Both the position numbers and the translations under genes were made by a program. A DNA stretch of 64,000 bases, taken from contig JASJCB010000012.1 in the NCBI GenBank assembly GCA_030066195.1, forward strand, positions 40,864 to 104,863. Reading direction: 5' to 3'. Under the pieces are notes generated by a model. The model had not been told where the DNA came from. It saw only the letters and a program-made list of their open reading frames with translations, and made no database searches. Position 1 is the first letter of the stretch, and the number at the start of each line of letters is the position of its first letter. Shown one piece after another: positions 8,676-15,082 of this stretch. This stretch comes from Acidobacteriota bacterium. Its GTDB lineage: Bacteria > Acidobacteriota > Holophagae > Acanthopleuribacterales > Acanthopleuribacteraceae.

Positions 8676-9500
8676 ATGAATAGCGACCCTCATTTCTACC
8701 AACTGTTTCGAAAGTGTCCCGAACTGGTTGCCGATCTGGCCCCGATCGATCTGGCCGGCCGTTATCACTTCAGTTCCCGCGCCTATAAACGTGTGGAGCG
8801 AACCTACGACGGGATCTTCGAACCGGAAGACATCAACTTTCCATCCATGGTCACCGAGTTTCAGGTGCTGGGAAACGAAAACACCTATCCGCGCCTCTTC
8901 CTGGAAATGGCGGGTTACCAATTGGAAGAACCGAAGCGAAAGGTTTGGGGCCTGTTGGTCTTCCCCAGCCGCAGCTGCGACCCCCGCACCATGCCCTGGC
9001 GCAAATTCGCAAGTTGCGAACCGGAGTTTCGAGTCGTATACTTAGATGAGGCCCTCCGCAAATTGGGTGAAGACCACCCGCTATACGCGGTTTTCCAACC
9101 CTTTCTCGTGGACAAGGTCGAGGTCGTCGAAGCCAAAGCCCAAGACTGGTTGGGCACCATTCGCAACGCTCCTTTAGAAACAGAAAAGATCATCTGCCTG
9201 GAGGAAATATTCCTATCCTGGCTAACTCAAAGGCTCAGTAAATACAGCAAAGAGGAGATCAGAAAGATGTTCGGATTCGACACCCCGGTTGAAGAAACCC
9301 GGTTCTACAGAGAAGTCAAACAAGAAGGTCGTGAGGAAGGTCGCCAGGTAGGCCGGGAAGAAAAGGCCAAGCAAGCAATCAACGCCTTTGAAGCTCAAAT
9401 GAAAGATCTTTTAGAAGCCGGTCTGATTACGAAAACCATTTACCATGAGCGAGTAAGTATTTTCCGGGCTCAATTGGCCGGTAAACACGGGGAGGCTTGA
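8676..9500 (+). CDS. DUF2887 / Rpn-like PD-(D/E)XK family protein
   Basis: A 274-residue protein like the DUF2887 group of transposon-linked PD-(D/E)XK proteins related to Rpn recombination-promoting nucleases. The N-terminus MNSDPHFYQLFRKCPELVADL and the strand carrying the E-x-Q signature (VTEFQV, about residue 55) match, followed by a Y-P-R-L-F-L-E-M segment. The C-terminus is a charged helix with GREEGRQ-type repeats. I chose the ATG at 8676, eight bases after GGAGG; the frame also allows TTG at 8664. The last 80 codons are duplicated in tandem just downstream. Nuclease activity is inferred from the family only. Confidence 0.75.
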   Translation: MNSDPHFYQLFRKCPELVADLAPIDLAGRYHFSSRAYKRVERTYDGIFEPEDINFPSMVTEFQVLGNENTYPRLFLEMAGYQLEEPKRKVWGLLVFPSRSCDPRTMPWRKFASCEPEFRVVYLDEALRKLGEDHPLYAVFQPFLVDKVEVVEAKAQDWLGTIRNAPLETEKIICLEEIFLSWLTQRLSKYSKEEIRKMFGFDTPVEETRFYREVKQEGREEGRQVGREEKAKQAINAFEAQMKDLLEAGLITKTIYHERVSIFRAQLAGKHGEA

Positions 9501-9772
9501 GTTCTTCCATCGAGGGGAAGGGAAAGATGTTTGGATTCGACACCCCGGTTGAAGAAACCCGGTTCTACAGAGAAGTCAAACAAGAAGGTCGTGAGGAAGG
9601 TCGTCAAGAAGGTCGCCAGGTAGGCCGGGAAGAAAAGGCCAAGCAAGCAATCAACGCCTTTGAAGTTCAAATGAAGCATTACTTGGAGACCGGAAAGTTT
9701 ACCGAGGAAGAATACCGGCATGCAATTAGTGCATTTCGTGCCCAATTGGCCGGTAAACACGGGGAGGCTTGA
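9261..9772 (+). repeat. Tandem duplication of the DUF2887 gene tail
   Basis: Bases from about 9262 to 9500 reappear at about 9522 to 9772. The two copies are nearly identical over the first 90 bases (KMFGFDTPVEETRFYREVKQ) and again at the end (AQLAGKHGEA). The second copy carries a 12-base insertion that adds one more E-G-R-Q unit to the GREEGRQ helix, and diverges in the middle. Confidence 0.85.
9527..9772 (+). pseudogene. Orphan C-terminal copy of the DUF2887 protein
   Basis: An 81-residue frame equal to the C-terminal helix region of the preceding gene, without the nuclease-fold part. It could be translated from the ATG at 9527, which follows a GAGGGGAAGGGAAAG purine run, or from TTG 9497 overlapping the previous stop. 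The frame has stayed open despite divergence in the middle (NAFEVQMKHYLETGKFTEEEY versus NAFEAQMKDLLEAGLITKTIY), so it may be expressed as a separate small helical protein rather than being dead. Alternatively it is a remnant of a formerly complete second copy. Confidence 0.6.
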
Positions 9773-9795
9773 TCCTCCATAGTTTCAAAGCCTGA

Positions 9796-11379
9796 TCAGT
9801 CCCAAAAAGTTGCCGCGCTCAGGTTGTACTTGGCCAGGTATTTTCTCAGCCTATCGGAATCGTTGACCGATTTGCGTTGGCGGCGGCTGGCCTGGAACAG
9901 CTTGCGGCCCGCTTGCGCCATGTTTTTCGATTGGCGGCAGACTTCGATGACTTGAGCCAGTTGCGCGCGGTCGAACAGGTCCACTTCTTCTACCCCCTCG
10001 GCGCCGAGGTACTCTTCCAGGACCGCAAAGGCCGCGTCCGGTCGGGTCCACTGCCGTTTCAGGCGACCGATTTCCTCCTCTACGATCTCCTGGTTGATGC
10101 GGCCGCCGCCGGCCAGGGTTGCCATGCGACTGATGGAGGCGCTTAAGTCGCGGAAGTTGGCCGACCAGATCCCCTCGGGCCCCGTGGCAAAGGCAAGGTA
10201 GCGCTGCCAGGCCTCTTTGTTGAAGGTCACCTTGCGGTTGGCGTCGCGTCCGAAACGGGCCAGTTCGAAATGAATATTGGGCTCGATATCCTCCACACGT
10301 CCGGCCAGTCCGGGAAGGTGGAAGGTCCACAGGTTGATACGGGCCAAAAGATCCTCGCGGAACCTACCCCGGCGAACCTGGTCGTACAAATCGCGGTTGG
10401 TGCCCGCGATCAGTTGGAAATCGCTACGGACGGTCTTGTCGGAACCCATGGGCATGAAAACCTTGTGTTCCAAGGCGCGCAGCAGCATGGTTTGTTCGTC
10501 CATGCCCAATTCGCCGATTTCATCCAGGAACAACAGACCATTGTGCGCGGTGCGCAGCAGTCCGGGGCGGTCGCTCTGGGCGCCGGTGAAGGCGCCGCGC
10601 ACGTGGCCGAACAAGGTAGACATGGCCGTGTCGCCCCGCAGGGTTCCGCAGTTCACCTCGACGAAGGCGCCCTCCACCTGGCGGCGCAACTTCTTCAACT
10701 CGTAGACCTTGGAAGCCAGTTGAGTTTTGCCGGCACCGGTGGGGCCCATCAATAAGATCGGATAGGGCGAGCCGACAGCCACCTGCTCGATTTGCTCGAT
10801 CAGGTGGTTGAAGCCCTGGTTGCGGGTATCGATACCTGACTTCAAGAAGGCGCGCGCTTCCAGGGTCTCGCGTTCAAAACGGGCGGCTAACTGATCGTAT
10901 TTGGAGAGGTCCAGATCGATAATGCGATAGGTGCCGGGTCCGGGATCCTTCTTTTTGGGCGGCGAGGCTTGGATCAACCTGCCGGGGAAGTAACCGGATT
11001 CGGTAAGTAGAAAGAGACAGATTTGGATGACGTGCGTCCCGGTGGTGATATTGATCAAGTAGTCTTCCTCATCCGGTTTGAAGTCATAGCCGTCGGCAAA
11101 TTTCAGCAGGGCCGCGAAGACCTCTTCAAAGTCCCAGGGGTCCTCGAAATCGATCAGTTGCAGTTCTATATGGGTCTCGGGGGAAACCAGGGCAATATCT
11201 TCAGCCAGGCGTTTGGTTTGATTGGCCAGGCGGGTTTGCACCAACAAATCCAGGCGGTCGATCAACAGATCCTCGTGCCGACAGAGTGAGAGCGTCGGAC
11301 GCCACTTATCCCAGCGCTTGGCGGCCTTGGCGGTATCCAAAGTCGCTCCAAACAGGCCGATAACCACGGTTTTCTTCAC
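9796..11379 (-). CDS. rtcR: Sigma-54 activator of RNA repair, RtcR
   Basis: A 527-residue RtcR. Residues 1-150 form a CARF-type Rossmann domain, marked by VVIGLFGATLD at the start and NITTGTHVIQICLFLLTESG at 110-129; in studied homologues this domain senses RNA-damage products. An AAA+ domain follows: Walker A GPTGAGKT at 212-219, the sigma-54 contact loop GAFTGA at 262-267 and Walker B LLFLDEIGE at 282-290. The C-terminal 90 residues end in an FIS-like helix-turn-helix (KNMAQAGRKLFQASRRQRK). It is divergent from rtcB and faces a sigma-54 promoter at 11701-11716, so it should switch on rtcBA when RNA is damaged. Confidence 0.95.
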   Translation of the reverse strand: MKKTVVIGLFGATLDTAKAAKRWDKWRPTLSLCRHEDLLIDRLDLLVQTRLANQTKRLAEDIALVSPETHIELQLIDFEDPWDFEEVFAALLKFADGYDFKPDEEDYLINITTGTHVIQICLFLLTESGYFPGRLIQASPPKKKDPGPGTYRIIDLDLSKYDQLAARFERETLEARAFLKSGIDTRNQGFNHLIEQIEQVAVGSPYPILLMGPTGAGKTQLASKVYELKKLRRQVEGAFVEVNCGTLRGDTAMSTLFGHVRGAFTGAQSDRPGLLRTAHNGLLFLDEIGELGMDEQTMLLRALEHKVFMPMGSDKTVRSDFQLIAGTNRDLYDQVRRGRFREDLLARINLWTFHLPGLAGRVEDIEPNIHFELARFGRDANRKVTFNKEAWQRYLAFATGPEGIWSANFRDLSASISRMATLAGGGRINQEIVEEEIGRLKRQWTRPDAAFAVLEEYLGAEGVEEVDLFDRAQLAQVIEVCRQSKNMAQAGRKLFQASRRQRKSVNDSDRLRKYLAKYNLSAATFWD

Positions 11380-11423
11380 CAGTTACCTCGATTCCAAAAA
11401 ATATTCGGCAAAGCCGGCCGGCC

Positions 11424-11458
11424 GGACAGGGGCTGTCCAACCGACGGAGTAAACTCCG
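11424..11458. promoter_or_regulatory. Two adjacent dyads, candidate regulator sites
   Basis: GGACAG-GGG-CTGTCC at 11424-11438 and CGGAGT-AA-ACTCCG at 11445-11458 are exact inverted repeats 6 bases apart. They lie about 240 bases upstream of the rtcB sigma-54 promoter and 45-80 bases from the rtcR start, a position fitting either RtcR enhancer sites or rtcR autoregulation. They could also be a small transcript hairpin in the rtcR leader. Confidence 0.35.
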
Positions 11459-11700
11459 GTTTGTGTGATTTGGGAAAGCCAGTGGCCGTTCGGGCCGGTG
11501 TGATCCGGGTATCCGGAACACGGGTTGCGCCGCCCGGACGGTCCACTGACCTACAGTATACGCCACTATAAAAAGAAATATAATCCGATAGTTTGCGAGA
11601 TACAAAAGAGATTGCCTGAGAAGCGGGAATAAAGATGGAAATATTGATAACATCCTTTTTCAACCACGTTTAGCTCAGTTAGGGGATACCGACCCAACTT

Positions 11701-11716
11701 TGGCACAGCCCTTGAT
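11701..11716 (+). promoter_or_regulatory. Sigma-54 promoter of rtcBA
   Basis: TGGCAC-AGCCC-TTGAT matches the -24/-12 consensus (TGGCAC-N5-TTGCW) in all but one base, with the required 10 bases between the GG and the GC-equivalent position. It lies 77 bases before the rtcB ATG and faces the divergently encoded sigma-54 activator RtcR, which makes a chance match unlikely. Confidence 0.85.
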
Positions 11717-11792
11717 ACAAGGTAAGTGTGACCGAAAGCAACACCCAACGGCGCTTTCGGCTATACTGGAACCTGATGCGAGGAGCGATGGC

Positions 11793-13016
11793 ATGAATCA
11801 GAATTATCAGCAGATCGAAACCGCCCATGCACCGATCAAAGCATGGGTCAAAGGCGTACCGTTCTCGGAGAATGCCGAGCAACAGTTGCGCAACATCGCC
11901 GCCTTGCCCTTTATTTATAAGTGGGTCGCCGCGATGCCCGATGTACACCTGGGTTTGGGTGCGACCATCGGCAGCGTGGTGCCTACCCGTCAGGCAATCA
12001 TCCCCGCCGCGGTCGGTGTGGATATCGGTTGCGGTATGATGGCCGTACAGACCAGCATGACCGCCTCTCAATTACCCGATAACCTGGCCGATGTCCGTTC
12101 GGTGATCGAAAAAGCCGTCCCGCACGGCCGCACCAAAAGCGGTGGTCGCGGTGACCGGGGCGCCTGGGGTAACCTGCCTGACCGCGTAGCCGATGCATGG
12201 ACCCAATTGCAGCCCGGATTCCAGGCGCTCTGCGAAAAGACGCCGCAATTGGCCAAATCCAACAACGTACACCACCTCGGAACCCTGGGCACCGGAAACC
12301 ACTTCCTCGAAGTGTGTTTGGACGAGAAGCAGAATGTGTGGATCATGCTGCACTCGGGTTCTCGCGGTGTGGGCAACCGAATCGGTTCCACCTTCATCCA
12401 ATTGGCCAAGAAAGACATGGAGCGGCACCTGGTCAATCTGCCCGACCGCAACCTGGCTTATCTGCAAGAGGGCAGCGAGCACTTCGATAACTATGTCGAA
12501 GCCGTCAACTGGGCGCAGACCTTTGCGCGGCGCAACCGTGAAATCATGATGGCAAACACCATTACAGCCTTGCGTGCAAGCGGACTGCTGCCCCCGTTCG
12601 AAACCCATTTGACCGCGGTCAACTGTCACCACAACTACGTCCAAATGGAACACCATTTCGGCGAGAATGTATGGGTCACCCGCAAGGGCGCGGTTCGTGC
12701 GGGTCTGGGCGAACTGGGCATCATTCCGGGAAGCATGGGCGCCAAGTCCTTCATCGTGCGCGGTAAGGGCAATGCGGACAGCTTCTGTAGTTGCAGCCAC
12801 GGCGCGGGCCGCATCATGTCGCGAACCCAGGCAAAGAAAACCTATACGGTAGAAGATCACGTGCGGGCAACCGCGGGCGTGGAATGCCGCAAGGACGCCG
12901 ATGTGATCGATGAAACGCCCATGGCCTACAAGCCCATCGACGCGGTCATGGCGGCTCAGGAAGACCTTGTAGAGATTGTCCATACGCTACGTCAAGTGGT
13001 TTGTGTCAAAGGTTGA
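11793..13016 (+). CDS. rtcB: RNA-splicing ligase RtcB
   Basis: A 407-residue GTP- and Mn-dependent RNA ligase that joins 2',3'-cyclic phosphate or 3'-phosphate ends to 5'-OH ends, repairing cleaved tRNAs and rRNA. All core motifs are present: MPDVHLG at 48-54, the metal-binding GVDIGCGM at 75-82, HSGSRG, NCHHNYVQ, and CSCSHGAGR with the guanylylated histidine. It is close to the E. coli protein over its whole length and ends in the same TLRQVVCVKG. The ATG at 11793 follows GAGGAG. First gene of the rtcBA operon under the sigma-54 promoter upstream. Confidence 0.97.
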   Translation: MNQNYQQIETAHAPIKAWVKGVPFSENAEQQLRNIAALPFIYKWVAAMPDVHLGLGATIGSVVPTRQAIIPAAVGVDIGCGMMAVQTSMTASQLPDNLADVRSVIEKAVPHGRTKSGGRGDRGAWGNLPDRVADAWTQLQPGFQALCEKTPQLAKSNNVHHLGTLGTGNHFLEVCLDEKQNVWIMLHSGSRGVGNRIGSTFIQLAKKDMERHLVNLPDRNLAYLQEGSEHFDNYVEAVNWAQTFARRNREIMMANTITALRASGLLPPFETHLTAVNCHHNYVQMEHHFGENVWVTRKGAVRAGLGELGIIPGSMGAKSFIVRGKGNADSFCSCSHGAGRIMSRTQAKKTYTVEDHVRATAGVECRKDADVIDETPMAYKPIDAVMAAQEDLVEIVHTLRQVVCVKG

Positions 13017-13088
13017 CCGGAGGTTTGTGCGGGCGGTATTGTCCGCGCGGCTCCCAACTTGACGCCCAAGGAAAAGGAGGATCGCGCT

Positions 13089-14102
13089 ATGATCGAAATT
13101 GACGGATCTCGCGGTGAGGGCGGCGGACAAATCATCCGGTCGGCCCTCGGCTTGTCCCTGGTGACGGGAAAAGCGTTTCAAATCAAGAATATTCGCGCCG
13201 GTCGCAAGAAGCCGGGCCTGTTGCGGCAACACCTGACGGCCGTGCGCGCCGCCGCTGAAATCGGCAGCGCCCGCGTGGAAGGCGATAACATGGGTTCCAA
13301 AACCCTGCGCTTTGAACCGGGCTCGGTGAAGGGCGGTCACTACCATTACGCCGTGGGTACCGCGGGCAGCGCCAACCTGGTGCTCCAGGCGGTCTTGCCG
13401 GGCCTGCTTCAGGCTGACGAACCCAGCGAACTGATCTTGGAAGGCGGAACCCACAACCAGGCTTCGCCGCCGTTCGATTTTCTGAAAAACACATTTGCAC
13501 CCGTGCTGCATCGCATGGGGCCGAAACTAAGTCTAACCCTGGACCGACATGGGTTCTATCCCGCGGGCGGCGGTTGCATGACCGTGCAAATCGAGCCGGC
13601 GCCCTTGAAACCGATCGAGTTGAATGAACGCGGTGCCCTGCAATCTATCGAGGCCCATGCCGTGATTGCACGCCTGGCCAAACACATCGCCGACCGGGAA
13701 CTGAATACGGTCGGCGAACGTTTGGAAATCCCCCATGAGCATCGCCACATCCGCTTCGCGGGTGAATCGCAAGGTCCGGGTAATGTCTTGTTGGTAACCC
13801 TTACCGGCGAGCATGTCACCGAAACGATCTGTGGTTTCGGCGATCGCGGCATGCGCGCGGAAGACCTGGCCGAGGCGGTCGCGGCCGAGGCTCAGGCCTA
13901 TCTAAACGCCGACGTACCCGTGGGCGCACACCTCGCCGATCAACTGTTGATACCTTTTGCCATGGCCGGCGGCGGCAGTTTCCGGACCACCGCGCCTTCC
14001 TCGCACTTCACCACCAACGTAGAAACCGTGCGCACCTTCCTGGACGTTTCCTTCCGCGTGGAACACCTTTCGGAAAAGGCCTGGGCGGTTACGGTGCGTT
14101 GA
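13089..14102 (+). CDS. rtcA: RNA 3'-terminal phosphate cyclase RtcA
   Basis: A 337-residue RtcA, which uses ATP to convert RNA 3'-phosphate ends to 2',3'-cyclic phosphates, making substrates RtcB can seal. Signatures are IDGSRGEGGGQIIRSAL at the N-terminus and GAHLADQLLIPFAMAGGGSF near residue 280, whose histidine is the adenylylated nucleophile. I chose the ATG at 13089, 6-8 bases after an AAGGAGG site, and not the longer frame from 13059. It follows rtcB by 72 bases in the same operon. Its end overlaps the convergent LysR gene by 14 bases. Confidence 0.96.
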   Translation: MIEIDGSRGEGGGQIIRSALGLSLVTGKAFQIKNIRAGRKKPGLLRQHLTAVRAAAEIGSARVEGDNMGSKTLRFEPGSVKGGHYHYAVGTAGSANLVLQAVLPGLLQADEPSELILEGGTHNQASPPFDFLKNTFAPVLHRMGPKLSLTLDRHGFYPAGGGCMTVQIEPAPLKPIELNERGALQSIEAHAVIARLAKHIADRELNTVGERLEIPHEHRHIRFAGESQGPGNVLLVTLTGEHVTETICGFGDRGMRAEDLAEAVAAEAQAYLNADVPVGAHLADQLLIPFAMAGGGSFRTTAPSSHFTTNVETVRTFLDVSFRVEHLSEKAWAVTVR

Positions 14103-15003
14103 TTCCCGTCTCCAGTTCGGAAGCCCTGGCCTCGGCGAGCAGCCAATCTCGGATGGTTTTGATTTTGGCAAGGTGGCCCCCGCCGCGTGGATAGACCACG
14201 TAGTAGGCCACGTCATCGCTGAGGCTTAGGGCGAACGGAGTCATCAGGCGGCCGCTGTTGAGTTCCGGCATCACCAGGCGGCGGTTGGCCAGGGCGATGC
14301 CGCGACCCTCGATGGCGGCTTGAATGGTGATATTGGCGTCCGTGTAGAGCGGATCGCGGATGACATCGACGCCTTGCACGTCCGCCAGTCGCAGCCAGGT
14401 GGTCCACTGCTCGCGAGTATCCGTGTGCAGTAACCGGTGGTAGCGGATGTCGCCCGGCTCTCTCAGCGGGTATTCTCCGTCCATGAGGCCCGGCGCGCAG
14501 ACCGGCACGAAATCGGATGAGAAGAGGTAATCGGAGGCCACGCCCTGCCAACGGCCGCGGCCGAAGCGGATGGCCAGATCTACCTTATCGCGTTCGAAAT
14601 CGACCAGTTCCAGGGTAGCGTTGACCATGATTTCCCAGTGGGAGTGCTGCTCATAGAAACGGGACAGGCGCGGTACCAACCAGCGCGAGGCAAACGACGG
14701 GATGACGCTGACCGTCAGTTTCTCCCGGGTTTCCCCGTGCATCAGCCGGCGCGTTTCCGCCGCCAGTTTATCCAAGATCTCGGTGGCCAGTTCCGCGTAG
14801 GCCTCGCCCGCCGCGGTCAAGATCAACGATCTCGGTCTTCGCACAAACAATTTCTTTTTCAGGTACTCCTCCAGGTTCTTGACCTGGCGGCTGATGGCTC
14901 CGTGGGTGACGAACAGTTCTTCCGCCGCGCGCGTAATGCTGAGATGGCGCGCCGCTGCTTCAAAAGCGCGAATAGCGTTGAGCGGTGGCAATGGCTCCGG
15001 CAT
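14089..15003 (-). CDS. LysR-family transcriptional regulator (GcvA-like)
   Basis: A 304-residue LysR-type regulator. The winged helix-turn-helix occupies about residues 8-66 (LNAIRAFEAAARHLSITRAAEELFVTHGAISRQVK), with the G-A-I-S-R-Q-V recognition helix typical of the GcvA/AmpR branch; the substrate-binding domain fills the rest. It begins 80 bases downstream of the VWA membrane-protein gene on the same strand, so it may be the last gene of that operon or have its own promoter in the AT-rich gap. LysR proteins often control a divergent gene, but none lies there, so the target is unclear. Confidence 0.93.
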   Translation of the reverse strand: MPEPLPPLNAIRAFEAAARHLSITRAAEELFVTHGAISRQVKNLEEYLKKKLFVRRPRSLILTAAGEAYAELATEILDKLAAETRRLMHGETREKLTVSVIPSFASRWLVPRLSRFYEQHSHWEIMVNATLELVDFERDKVDLAIRFGRGRWQGVASDYLFSSDFVPVCAPGLMDGEYPLREPGDIRYHRLLHTDTREQWTTWLRLADVQGVDVIRDPLYTDANITIQAAIEGRGIALANRRLVMPELNSGRLMTPFALSLSDDVAYYVVYPRGGGHLAKIKTIRDWLLAEARASELETGINAP

Positions 15004-15082
15004 TATGCCTCCTTTGCAGAACCTACGTCCTCGTTATGTTTGATCGGTGGTGAGTAAATTTTGCTTTAGAGCATTTTTACGG

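Larger units (their letters stand above)
11380..11792. other. rtcR-rtcB divergent regulatory region
   Basis: A 413-base non-coding interval between the divergent rtcR and rtcB genes. It contains two short dyads (11424-11458), a tRNA D-arm-like string (TAGCTCAGTTAGG, about 11671-11683) and a sigma-54 promoter (11701-11716). The size leaves room for upstream RtcR-binding sites, which I cannot locate with certainty. Confidence 0.6.

Noticed and set aside
11660..11716. A tRNA gene
   Set aside because: Only the TAGCTCAGTTAGG string is present; no D-stem partner, anticodon arm or T-arm follows.
12072..12983. A 303-residue protein on the minus strand
   Set aside because: Antisense shadow of rtcB.
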